A stretch of DNA of 64,000 nt, from NCBI GenBank assembly GCA_029532415.1, contig JAQOTA010000053.1, positions 3,534,001 through 3,598,000 on the forward strand. Reading direction: 5' to 3'. Made by a program: the position numbers and the translations under genes. Each line of letters begins with the position of its first letter. The first letter of the stretch is position 1. This document shows positions 12,530 through 23,621 of this stretch, one piece after another. Source of the stretch: Marasmius tenuissimus. Taxonomy: Eukaryota; Basidiomycota; Agaricomycetes; Agaricales; Marasmiaceae. Under the pieces are notes generated by a model. It had not been told where the DNA came from and ran no database searches. It saw only the letters and a program-made list of their open reading frames with translations.

Positions 12530-13753
12530 TGAATCGATGCTGTATAGTACATGAATAGTACATGACGGATGTTACGATAGCTGAGCCCCGAATGGATCGC
12601 CCAATGATCCCTTCTCCCTTGTGTTTCTCGTGTTGGGAACATGACATGGTCATATGTACTGAGAGGAGCAATGAAGGAGTAAGTAGGTATATGACCGTGT
12701 GGGGTAAAGCGTGTGGGCCGGCGAGGGGAAGATCCCAAATGCACTGTTTACTCCGCATCTACAACGAGGATTTGTAGACCCTGCAGAGAGAAAATCAGAA
12801 CAGGAAAGGCTAGAAGATTGCAAACAAGCTGGCCTTCAAGGAGGTAACAGGGACATGTGAGGCGTATGTGTACAATCTCTCCTTCGCAGCCTCATCGTCA
12901 TTTCGTTTCTCTGTAACTTATCTTGAACAAAATGAAGTCCATGGAGATGTAATGAGACGTACGCTCAAGCTTGATTTTCAACCGATGGGGTACACTCTTT
13001 ACTTCCTGAGCCCACGTACAGAGCCTAGTTCAGCCTAAGATCGAGTCTGACATCGGTTGTATCCATAGTCTTTTTCGCGGACTGAACCTCAGAGCTGACG
13101 GCCCAAGGGACCCGGTTCTTGAAGGTTCTGCTATGCACTCTTTTGTGGAGATGTACAGTATATTCGCGAGTGACAACGTCCTTAAGGGCTGAGCGTGCCT
13201 TGCTGCCAGTCTTGAAAGCCACTCTTCAGTTCTCTTTCTCCTGGACCGAACTTGATCGAGAGGGATGTTGATACGCAGACCTTGCTTTCCTCCACGGGAG
13301 CCTGCAGCTCAACGCTGTCGATCAAGAAACTGGATCATTGAACCACCAAAATCTCCAATGAGGGGGAATAAGGTTTTTGGATTTGGTCGGAGATTTAAAT
13401 CAAATCGCGCTTGTGGCGGCATAACCCCATCAGTTATTTCCGGAGCTCTGGTTCTCCAGACTTCTTGGTTCGTTCGTCGGCTGATATATAGGGCTTTATC
13501 CAAGAGGACAATTTGATCACTTTGTAGTCCCCTGAGCTCCTTACTATTAGGCTCCTCAGGCAAAGATTTATCCTCTTCGGCGCCCCCGCTCACTGTCAGG
13601 GATTGCAAGTTGAAGTTCCAATTAAGCGGAGGTTTCAGATTCCTATTATTGACTAATATAAGAAGGGAAAACTGGGCGGCGGCAACGTCTCACTCGGTTC
13701 TCACATTCCTTTTCGTTCCCGCCTCCATTACGCTCAACTACAAATCTTTCAAA
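12530..13753. other. Intergenic region between peptidase and CFEM genes
   Basis: No convincing exon chain. Only short open frames without homology-like blocks were seen. The right end (about 13650-13750) is pyrimidine-rich and is the likely CFEM promoter and leader. Confidence 0.55.
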
Positions 13754-14359
13754 ATGCGCTTCTCTACCGCTCTTTGGACTTTGAGTGCCTTTGTTGCGTT
13801 GGCGTCAGCACAGAGCGTTCCTCGTACGCGACAGCACGTTTTTTCGGCTTCCCCAAACTGATATCTGTTTTCAGCATGTGCTTTGACTTGCATCAGCTCA
13901 GCGAACACTAATGGTTGCTCGTCGACCGACCTTGGATGTTTGTGCAAGAACGATGAGTTCATCAAATCCGCCGCCGCCTGTATCGACAGTACTTGCACGG
14001 GCAACGATGTTGCCACTGCCAGAGAAAGTGCGCAGGAACTCTGCGCAGGACAGGTACGTGTTCAAGTTCTGGCTCCAATGAATCAACTAAGCTCATTTTT
14101 CCACAGGGTGTTTCTTTGAGCCTTCCCGCAGGTACCGCGAGTGGTACTGGTACTCCCAGCAATACCGCTCAGACCTCTACCAGCCAGTCTCCGTCACAAT
14201 CGTGCGTTTCATTGATTCCCTCACAACGCGACATACTTAGAGCAACACGTAAATAGCGCCTCAAGCAACAACAACAACAACAACAACGGCGCTCGTATGT
14301 TTGGCGTCGATGTGGTCGCCGGAATTGTTGGTGCCGGTGTTGCCGCTCTGGTTCTCTAA
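13754..14359 (+). CDS. Small secreted CFEM-domain protein, probably GPI-anchored
   Basis: Four exons (13754-13823, 13875-14053, 14107-14201, 14257-14359) give 148 aa. The N-terminal signal peptide is RFSTALWTLSAFVALASAQ. The CFEM domain has the eight-cysteine pattern, including CALTCISSANTNGC, LGCLCKNDEF, AACIDSTC and AQELC, with the conserved Asp before GCLC that in known CFEM proteins helps bind haem. A Ser/Thr-rich stretch and an Asn run (AAC repeat) follow. The C-terminus is hydrophobic (VVAGIVGAGVAALVL) after a small-residue site, as in GPI signals. CFEM proteins act at the cell surface in haem uptake, adhesion or host interaction; which of these applies here cannot be told. Confidence 0.9.
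14264..14289 (+). repeat. AAC trinucleotide run coding for Asn
   Basis: About eight AAC/ACA units in the last CFEM exon. The run is in frame, so its length can change without breaking the protein. Confidence 0.7.
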
Positions 14360-17159
14360 AGTATTCCTTGCCCCCGCACCCAACCATATCGCGAAAGCCG
14401 ACCACTCTTTGAATTAAATGGTCATTACATTCGTTCATACCACCGACAAAGCCGTCGTGCTTGCTGTGACGTCCTTGCACTTACACGCACTTACATACTT
14501 GAACATCTTCTGTCAGAAAGAATATCTCCTTTCTCTGGTCCTGACGCACACACGATTCTGCTACTTAGTTGATGTAATGTTGTGCTGTCATCTCGTTCTC
14601 AAGTTTCGTCCCATGCCATGCCAGGTCAATAACCTTACGTCGGCACATGAATGCCTATCAAAGGGTTCATGAAGCCCCTCGGTTCATTCGGGGAATATCA
14701 ATGTGGGCGCCTAGCTCGGGATGGAACGTTCACGAGTGCGCGATTGCGACCCTACAAGGATGAGATACATAAATTCAATGAAGTACTCGCACATCCTCGT
14801 ACGATAAAGCCACTACCACCCTGGTCGCTTGGAGGGGCCGGCGGGTTTAGCGGATGCCCAGGATGGGGTGGGAGCATTCTCCGCTCAAGCTCATTCAAGT
14901 GGAGAAGAAGTTATTATGGGAGACACCAGGTATGGTCCTGGCTATTCATATCGAGAAGTGGTCTCTTGAAACACCGAGATGAACGGGCAACCTCCCACGA
15001 CAGAAGTCGAACCAGCTGAACCTATAATCGAGTTTTGGTGCGGGGAAGGAGATTGCCGGGTTTCTCTTCGCACATGAGTTTGAAGAATCGACGTGGGGAG
15101 TCTTAGGGACACAAGAGGCACTAAACGGCCGTCAGTGATCTTCCTTGTAGGGAGATCTGGTTTTCCCGACTTGACAGGAAGACTGTTCAGGCTACTAAGC
15201 CATAATGTAAAGGGTAAGAAGCGCTCACGGTTGGGCTCCGTCAGAATCAGAGATCAGAGAGCACCACCAGAAAACCTTTGTAACAGTTCTATCATCCTCT
15301 AAAGGGCCTACACCATCAATCCCGGAGAAACCTGGGCGGGCAATCAATTATAAGCACTGGTGCCATGTGAGCTGATGAAAACTCGGACATTGCCTGGTAC
15401 CTATTTGCCTATGAATATCCCAGGTCAGTGAGGCTTGAGCGACTCTTATGATGGAGCCTGAGGTTGAGGGTCCCCATGTCTGGTCTTGGCTTGATACATG
15501 CTCGGATTCATAAAGCGAAACCGTGTTCTGCGTGGTTGTGTGGTCCGGTGTCATGTAGGTAGTATCATAGATCGGCTGAATCGTGATCTCATTTGTATCG
15601 TTGGTCAAAATCCCGGATACTGAACACAAGCATTTTGACGCGCGATTACGGTCGAGTGAGGGGTAACACATGGTCAACTCCCACAGTACATCCTTGCAAA
15701 TACCTTGAAAGTTGTCGGACGACGGGGTCTGGCCGCAGAGATATCAACTTTCTGATTCAAGGTCATAGTCAGTCACGATTCTGTAGAGTAGGGTAGCCCA
15801 CATCACACCACGAGGTTGGATTTACACATACCACGTCTGGCCATCCTTGCTGAATCTGATGTATGAGTGATCCTTATACATCATATCCCACAGAAAGTGC
15901 CGTTGGAGGCACTTTTATCTTGATGGCCACTCCTAGATCTGAAAGGTAAGTGGAGGTGGGACTGATAAAGGCTCTGAAGATATCACTGCCGAAAGCCGTC
16001 CATTTGACAATCTGAATGAGACATCCTCGAAGAGTTCCGTTAATCTCGGAAACGGACACCGCGAGCTGCAGCTTTGGGTAGGTCCACAATACGTCTTGAG
16101 CGAGGAAAACATGTTGTTCGTAGTGTAAGGTTGTACGCGCCTGTATCGTGCCGTTGAATGCCTTCGGAAGGGTCGACACGAGAATTCGTGCTCAGGTTTC
16201 CTGAATACATACGAGTCTATGGTCGGTTTACCTGGATTCGGATGAACATAACAAACTCCGCGGCTCATGACAGTGCGAGTCAGGTGCACTCGTCGGATGA
16301 AGGGAGTTTGGCAAGTTGCATCCCTCGATTCCCAGGATTGCAACAAGTTGAAATCCTAATGTCCTCTAGCTAGTAAGCTATCAGTTCGCTGTTCTGTGGT
16401 AGAAGATTGAGGAGCATTCTCACGCGGCTGCGAGTTGGAAGCTCACCAGTTGATTTTGAACACAGTCGGCCAATATCTTCTTGTTCTCTCAGCTAAATGG
16501 TAGGATGTTGTCGTTGATCGCGGTCGAGAAGAACCGAAACCATGCTGACCAATCGTAGAACAACTTTCCTTCTGACTGCCACTACCAGTGCTTCATTTTA
16601 ATATCCCGAGCTCTCACCAGCGCACTGTTTCCCCGCGCTTTTCCAGGCCATCCCAGTGGTACGGAACTCCGAAACAAGTATAGCAGTCTTAGGTACTGCA
16701 GAAGGCAAAAATGAAGCGCCGGCAATCTGCATGTGCTGCAGCTTCAACTTCATCCGTCCGAGTGACGCGGTTAAGATCCTGTTAGAGGATCCATTTCCTC
16801 ATTACCTTCTCACTCCATCACGTCTCAAATGCCACGAAGAACACCCTGGAATCGATATACCATTCATGCACATTTATGGCATTGGCTACTTTGGAACCCG
16901 TTCCTTCCAGGTACGTACTTCTGGAACGTGTTTTTCCCTCAGGTGTTAGATATTGATCAGCAGAACCTGGAGAACCCACACTCCAGATAATCTGCAGATC
17001 CTCTTTCTATGACGGCATATGATTAACATAATCTCTGCATGAAATCCGCTTTCAAAGCAGGAGCACAAGACCTTTACTTTCCAGAAGGTTTGCCCGGACC
17101 CCGAGGTTTAAAAGCCCAACACTCCGACCTACACCAGGGTGATACTTTCCACCGTCACA
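14360..17159. other. Long region without a supported gene
   Basis: No complete gene could be assembled. On the minus strand, frames around 15874-16346 are open and contain protein-like stretches (for example TYPKLQLAVSVSEINGTLRG, and RFSKDGQTWYV in another frame near 15840), but they change frame and hit stops. This may be a decayed gene or chance. A 97-codon plus frame at 16656-16949 is also unexplained. TTTAAAA near 17107 lies about 50 bp before the oxidase start. Confidence 0.4.
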
Positions 17160-19017
17160 ATGCAGGGGCTCCCAAAGCATCCTCTCTTCCAGATACGAAA
17201 CGAATTTTTGTCCAAAGATGCCAGTGTTGCGCTTTCATATCAACGAGCGCGACTGGTCCTACGCAGCTATGGTCGGCTTCATTTCTTCTTTAGACATCCC
17301 GTGTACTTACTCAATAACTCCATAGCTCTAAGTCCCTCCGACGTCCAGCACTGTTCCCCCAAGTTCTGGGCCATGATGACAGATCCCATATGTTCCCTCG
17401 ACACCGCCATGTTCACGATCCTCGCCGCCCACGTTGGACTCACGATCGGTACATTGTCGCGTCATCTCCCTCACCGCCCTGACCTTCGGCCACTCGTCGA
17501 TAGTTTGCTACGGTTCGACACCGTTGGCATCTACTTGCTCACTGAACGGGGACATGGACTGGATGCGTTCAATATCGAAACGACGGCCGTAAAGACGGAG
17601 AACGGCTTCATACTGAATACCCCTCGTGAAGAAGCTACAAAGTGAGCAGTCAGGTTCTTCTAGGCCTTCGATACCTCAGCTCAACTCTCGAGACAGGTTC
17701 ATGCCGGCATCGACGCCTGCCTTTGGCATACCCAAAGTCGCACTGGTTATGGCACGTTTGATCGTTGACGGCTCTGACCGGGGCTCCAGATTTTTCATAG
17801 TCCCCGTGTGCAACGAACATGAGATGTATCGTGGTGTCATCTCCAGTCGCCTCCCTACACGTAGCGGAACCAACCCGCTGGACTTCTCCTTGACGCGTTT
17901 CCAGAACGTTCATCTCCCCCCCTCCGCGCTCGTATCATCAGACATCACCAATCTCGAGCTTCCAGAACGCCCTTTGGAAGCATGGTGGGAGGAGATCTGG
18001 AGGATACAACTCGGCACGTTGGCCGTTCCCGCTCCATGGATATCTGCCATGAAGGCGGCTGCCTTCATCGGCGGGAAATATTCTATGCATCGTTCTGTAA
18101 TTGGAACAAGGAACAAACCGACAGCCATCATATCTTTCCGTACCCAACAGTGGCCCATACTCAACGCAGTGGCAGCTTCCATGGTTATGGACAACTGGTT
18201 CCCTCGCGCTATCCATTTTGCTATGCGTGGGACTAAGGACCACCGTGTGAGGCATGCCATGTCGGTCATTGTGAAAGCGACAGTTTGTCGACATTTTCAA
18301 CGGACAGTTCCCGAGATCGCGGAGAGGTGTGGTGCCCAAGGAACATTCGAGCATAATTATATGGCTCGAATGGAGGTACGCGTGCTTAATACTTTGTAAC
18401 AACTGCCAAAACTGATGTCCGTTCGACAGAATGACGGAAAGGGTGTCATTATAGCAGAAGGGGACGTGCTTACGCTCTGTATCAGACTCTTCTCCGAGCT
18501 GCTCATCGGACGATACACAGTCCCGATACCCAGTCCGGACAGCTCCCTGCTCGCACAACACGCTTGGTCATTACTACGCGAGAACCAGGAGCTCCTTCAT
18601 TCCCTCGAAGACCATCGTGGGGATTCATTTAATTGCCTCATACTACCCCAGTCACAACCTGTCATTGAGGCGATAGGTCATGCAATGGCTTACGCTTCAG
18701 CTGTCGACGCGGGGTTACCAAAGCCCATACTGGACATCTACGAATGCTCTGTCATTCGCCAAGATCCTGCCTGGTACTCCGAGCAGGGAGGGTTAACGCG
18801 CATGAAGCAGCGACTACGCGAGGACACTGCTATTACATCCGCGATGCCCCATCTGGATACTTACTTGAACGACCTTCACATCGAAGACTACGTCTCCGCT
18901 CCCATCGTATCTGACGCGTCGTGGAAAGTCTATGCTGCATCCTTACCGACACATACGGGCAACGCAGTCCCCATCTCTCCAGGAGTCATCATGGAGAGGG
19001 TCCAAGCAAGGTTATAG
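17160..19017 (+). CDS. Acyl-CoA oxidase/dehydrogenase-like flavoenzyme, likely peroxisomal
   Basis: Four exons (17160-17271, 17326-17641, 17697-18375, 18430-19017) join in frame to 564 aa. The order fits acyl-CoA oxidases: an N-terminal helical part, LSPSDVQHCSPKFWAMMTDPI, a middle domain ending TKFMPASTPAFGIPKVALVMARLIV, RQ-type FAD-binding block (FRTQQWPILNAVAA), and a C-terminal helical domain. The enzyme would oxidise acyl-CoA to enoyl-CoA in beta-oxidation, passing electrons to oxygen. The last three residues are ARL, a variant of the SKL-type peroxisomal signal. It is shorter than the usual 650-700 aa oxidases. A GTAAGT...TTTCAG pair just after the stop (19022-19079) could be a 3' UTR intron. 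Confidence 0.85.
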
Positions 19018-19678
19018 ATGGGGTAAGTTTTCGCCTTCCGTCTTCTTCGCCACCCCAGGCTAATCAACCATGCTTTCAGCTCGGAAGCTGTGGCTATGAA
19101 AGAAGATCCAGAACCGTGTGTGTATACTGCAATTAGTTCCATTAGACTCATATGTATCATTATTTGGATTTGTATCATCTGCCCGGACTGTAACGTCTAT
19201 GTACAACAAACATTACTTTTCGCTCAAGTTCCTTCCGGATCGGAGAGTCCGTATGGGGCGTAGAATTGTCGAGCAGAATGTTTGCATGATCCAAGGGGGA
19301 TCAAGCGCCACAACAAGTGGAGAACGAGAAAGATCATCAGGTCCCCCCTGGCGGTGATCTTTAGCTTCGGGCCGATAGGTGAAAGCACGAAGGGCGAAAG
19401 GCCGAGTAAACCTTACCGGACCGACACTAGGCCCAGTATTCAGATGTGAAGAAGAAAAAATATACAGAAGCGTACTTTCCATGGCTTATGGACCTGGCTG
19501 GGACGTTGTTGAGATCAGCAAAGGAGGAATGTGATTGTGCATTGTGAATTCTACTTGGTCGGGCCGACAAAAGAGAGCGCTGAGAAGTTTAGAACAGAAA
19601 GATTTTTTACTACGGACTCGATCGGACTACAACTCTGATCTCCCCGGAAAAAACAAAGGCTGAAAGCGTAACTCTCAG
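19018..19678. other. Intergenic, tail-to-tail region
   Basis: Lies between two convergent genes. It contains the 3' regions of both and no coding signal. Confidence 0.6.
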
Positions 19679-21287
19679 TCAGTCTTGGCCTCTCTGCTTT
19701 TCTAAAAGATTTTCGAAGAATGTCTTGACATCAGATTCACTGACAACCTTTCCATCCTGCGCAAACGGACGCAAGTATTGAACCAGGTCCTCCCTGCAAA
19801 TAAGCACGCAGATGAACATAAATGAAGTTCCGTTTTATCGGAGATTGTTAAACCGGAGATATACCTCATCGTGTTGAATGCGTGAATACCGTCGATAGCT
19901 CGGTCTCTGGGTAAACGCGACAAGGCTCGCATTCCTAGTTCCTCCAACGATAAGCCTGAATGAATGAATTGTGACAGTGATTGAGTAAAAAAAGTTCTAT
20001 CATCGAAGAGCAGAGACTTTTACCCGAGTCAGGGTCGGTGGGAGGTTCATATGTGTCCTCCTCTTCAAGTAAACACCTGTTTACCTCGAGGCACGGTAGG
20101 CACTAGAACGGTTAATAACATTAGATGTGTCGGAGCATGTAAATAGAGCCATCCACCCACCGCGGAACAACGACAGAAGCGATCTCTGAATCCTTCAGTG
20201 AAGAATAGGTCACCTGCGCCCAAAGTTTTGTCGGAGTCCGGTTGCGAATAAACACGCTCAATCAGTGGATGGGGCGAGGGTGTGAGACAACGGGTACCCG
20301 AACCGGACGGAGACAAGCGTTGGCGTTTAGTCTCCTGTTCGGTAGATGAAGAGGGGGAGATCGGTCGTTTCTGGGCACCGGAAATTGTTTCTGATGGTTC
20401 AGTAATGTTTACCACGTCTGTTTCCGAGGTTTGGTTCGACAACAACCTCCAGGGAGAGGTAGAATCATCTTTAATGACCATCAAACAGCCGGGTGACCCA
20501 GCGTACCGTTGGAGAATCGGATTATCGGAAACGCATGAGAAACATATGAAAGCTTCGTAGTCATCCCCTTTGAGGAGGGGAGGGGGTAATCCTGACGAAG
20601 ACGCTTCTGATTGGTTATCATCTGCATTGTCCTTTCCCTCCTCCTGAAGATCAGGGTCTGGAGTTGGTCCACGTGAAGATGGTCTCTCACGTAGGTGGCA
20701 GCAGGATTCGTGGAACCAATCCTGGGATTGATTGTGTGTTCAATTCGATAAATGGGGGTGAGAATACTGCTTACCTCGCACACAAGACATTGGATCATAG
20801 TTTCCGGTTCGGTATTAGCGTCGTAGGGCCTTTTGCACCGACAAAATAGCCCTTGGAAGTTCTGGCTGTAGATGTTAGTCGAGTTGTTGGGCTCGAGGTT
20901 CTTGTGCAACGAGCACGGATGGGCCAATCCTTCTGTCGGGCAATCACATCGGAAATTGCGTTTCGGGAACCTGATTATAGATCAACTTCTGTCGGGCCAA
21001 CTCGATCGTGAACTTGACTCACAGCTCGAGTTGTTCGTGATCAGTATGGCAGGCTATCGAGCAAGCAGAGCAGATCCCCTTTGACTCGGGACACGTTTGG
21101 CAGAGATAAACTGCCTGTCTAAGAGTCAAACGCGTCGTAAAGAAAACATCAAACGGCGAGGAGATTCTGGAGACCTTATATGACCAAGTGAGTACGCGCA
21201 GGTTGAGAATTGATGGGGGAGAGCCTCGGAGGCTTCCTGGACGAGATTATCCTGTGAGGCAAGATATTCTGCGAGAGATTCGGACAT
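19679..21287 (-). CDS. UBR7: UBR7-like protein with UBR box and PHD-type finger
   Basis: The ATG at 21287 opens SLAEYLASQDNLVQEASEAL, then a UBR-box zinc domain: STCAYSLGHIR, AVYLCQTCPESKGICSACS, IACHTDHEQ, and FRCDCPTEGLAHPCSLHK. A PHD-like block follows: GLFCRCKRPYD, MIQCLVCEDWFHESCCHLRE, EAFICFSCV. The C-terminal part has FRDRFCRCSACLPCLE and ends in a helical segment with ENLLEKQRGQD. This order is that of UBR7 (Mlo2 in fission yeast), described as an E3 ubiquitin ligase acting on chromatin. Introns are inferred near 21180-21117, 21035-20975, 20778-20730, 20160-20105, 20030-19960 and 19860-19795. The Zn ligands look complete. The linker between the PHD and the C-terminal part is Ser/Pro-rich. 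Confidence 0.9.
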
Positions 21288-21838
21288 AGTGAGGCCTTAA
21301 TTGACGTGTATGACGATTTTGAGAGGTCCAAGGCCCTTCCAAGAGGGCAGAAATTGCCTTACAAGATACGGATGTTGGTGTGGTGGCCGTTGGACTCGAA
21401 CCAGATTATTGTCACGTGAAATGAGGCCGCTTTAACACCAATGCCGATTCGCCGTTCGGAATTTCAAATTCATGAAGGGGGTGTCCGACCGAAAAGATTT
21501 GGGCCTTACATGAGCGCCTGGCTACAACTTCGCAGACATGAGAGTAACTCTCGGTTCAACACGCTACGTATTAGATAGTGGACTACAGATTGGATTTTGG
21601 GCAGTGCTAGTGGGCAACCAAGGACTGCTGCCATCTTAGAGACATGAAGGCAAAATATGTTTAGTACAGGCCGCACTTCCCTCGTAGTACGCTCCGCATG
21701 CAGGTTCTTGATGGGCGAGCACGAGCTCGACCTTAGCTCTGCACTGTAGTCCTCTTGGGTTCAAAGGTCTGCCAACCCGCCCGGGTAGATAAGATGATGG
21801 GAAGGAACATTACGATGACATACTTTGTGTGGCTACTC

Positions 21839-22139
21839 ACACTGGGTGCAAGGACCCGTAAGTTCCGGGAGAAATGTAGGATTGACATGAAAACTTATGT
21901 GGGGAGAATTTACCGTGATTCTTGTGGCCCATGCAAGAGATATCTGAACCAAATTTGGCCCATATGCGAGAGAGATTTGATAGAAAATCCAAACCTGGCC
22001 TTTCTATCCCATTTCTGTCCATTTTTGGTATCAAATAACTCTTCCCTTTGTTCCGCCACTTATGCTAACATCTCCCCGCATAAAGTTCAGCATCAGTCTC
22101 GCATATCTCTCAAAACTTACGTGATCCTGCACCCAGTGT
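21839..22139. mobile_element. MITE-like element with long imperfect terminal inverted repeats
   Basis: Both ends begin ACACTGGGTGCA and stay alignable for about 75 bp (left 21839-21913, right 22065-22139, reverse complement), with roughly 70% identity by eye; both arms hold CGTAAGTT and GGGGAGA blocks. The 301-bp size and lack of coding fit a non-autonomous DNA element. The inside holds a diverged direct repeat starting TGGCCCATGCAAGAGA (21923) and TGGCCCATATGCGAGAGA (21957). No clear target duplication was found. Confidence 0.55.
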
Positions 22140-23273
22140 CAAGATATCCCTCCCCTCAGCCTTCATTCAGTACAATCTGTACACCCAACATTCCATTGCA
22201 GTGGTCTCTTGGTCACTCAGCGTCAAGACGCAGCAGATTTAGCTGGAGCCGCGATAATAAACAGAGAAGACAAAGAGATGGATCCGTCACCTTGGATAGC
22301 TGAATGGCACCCCCGTACTTCGGCATGTGTAGAAAGGGCAGGTTGTCGTGTAGCACTGGTCGGAACAGGTAGGCTCGTTGCGAGAGATCTTGCACTGGAT
22401 GTGACGTCTGTAATCCCCACAAGCCGTTCGAGAGATGTATTGGATACCTCAAGATAGGATGGTTGGGCTTTTTTGTGCCTGCGGGGAACATGATTTTGAA
22501 ACGGCAAGTTGAAGGCGTTGAAGGAGAGGGAGATGCCGAGCGGCAATCAAAGGTGGGGAGATAAGATGCAGAGATCCGTCGGATCATTTGTTTGGTTTTA
22601 TACGCATACGATCTAGGATCCGACGGGTGAATTATCACAAACGAGGGACCTCGACAAGCAAGGCGACTTGGTCTGCGAGTTCACTTCAGGTTCCCCCAGT
22701 AAACGCAAACAGGTAGGAGGTTGGGAGTCGTTTTAATGGCTCAGATAAGTCGATTCAGGCGACGGGCTTCGTCGGACGGGGTGAGAGCCAGTTCTCAGCC
22801 ATAGCTGTGCAATCCTGTGCAGAATGTCGGAAGAAGTGAATGAGCGCAAGGTCTGTGCACGCAATGAAGGTCTCATGAATGATGGAGTTGGTTGCGCCCA
22901 ACGTTAGTTGGGCAGTTTGTGTGGTTACTCGTGCGGGTTCCCATTGAAGGATTGTAGTTCTTCACAGCCCTCCACCCAGGTCGGAGGACCGGCCAGGAGA
23001 AATCCTTCCTATTGTTCCTGGCATTTCTCCGATAGGGACAGAGTATATATTTTATCCGAAGGCCCGAAGGTTCTACCGAAGCTGGGATCTTGTAGAGACG
23101 AACAACTCACAAACCTGAAGGCAGAGCTCTGTTTGAGACTCTACAAGGAAAAGGTGTTGAATCGTGCGAATGGAGGACATTCAAAGCGGGTTGAAGGCGA
23201 GTAAAAGGCACAGCCTTCCGTTGACAGGCGCTTTATGGGCGCTGAGCGCTGAGTACCGCAGCCGAGCGCCGTC

Positions 23274-23280
23274 TGAGTCA
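23274..23280 (+). promoter_or_regulatory. TGAGTCA site (Gcn4/AP-1 type) 1
   Basis: Perfect TGASTCA element about 345 bp before the start codon of the bZIP gene. This is the known target of Gcn4/Cpc1 proteins. Confidence 0.55.
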
Positions 23281-23301
23281 GAACTCTGCACAGCCTCATT
23301 T

Positions 23302-23308
23302 TGAGTCA
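23302..23308 (+). promoter_or_regulatory. TGAGTCA site (Gcn4/AP-1 type) 2
   Basis: Second perfect site, 28 bp downstream of the first and in the same orientation. Together they suggest autoregulation. Confidence 0.55.
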
Positions 23309-23621
23309 TTCAAAGGGTCCGCAGCGAAAATTGCTATCGTCCTGATCTTTTTTCCCCAAACCATCACCTTCGAGTCACTCTTCGAGGTTTCATCGTCAGC
23401 TTAACGAGTTGGCGAAGCCTTCGAGGACAACTTTCAGCTTCCGTGAGTCTTTGTTCTATTCAAACAATCCTATTTTTTCTCTCGTCGCCGTCGTTATCGT
23501 CTGTGACTTTCCGTTCTTTCAATTTTATTCGACGTCTTGTACCCTACCTACGTTCTTGCGAGTGTAGAAATCGGTCCTTCTATCACTGTGATCTCCTCGC
23601 AAGTCCAAGTGACTGTCAATC

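Larger units (their letters stand above)
21288..23621. other. Long intergenic region upstream of the bZIP gene
   Basis: No supported gene. It contains the inverted-repeat element at 21839-22139 and the bZIP promoter. A plus frame at 21755-22303 runs across the element and is rejected as a gene. Confidence 0.6.

Noticed and set aside
21388..21408. tRNA gene on the minus strand suggested by GGTTCGAGTCC (perfect B box)
   Set aside because: The T stem pairs in only 3 of 5 positions and no acceptor, anticodon or D arms can be drawn around it.
21755..22303. 182-codon plus-strand open frame
   Set aside because: It reads straight through both arms of the inverted-repeat element and has no family blocks.
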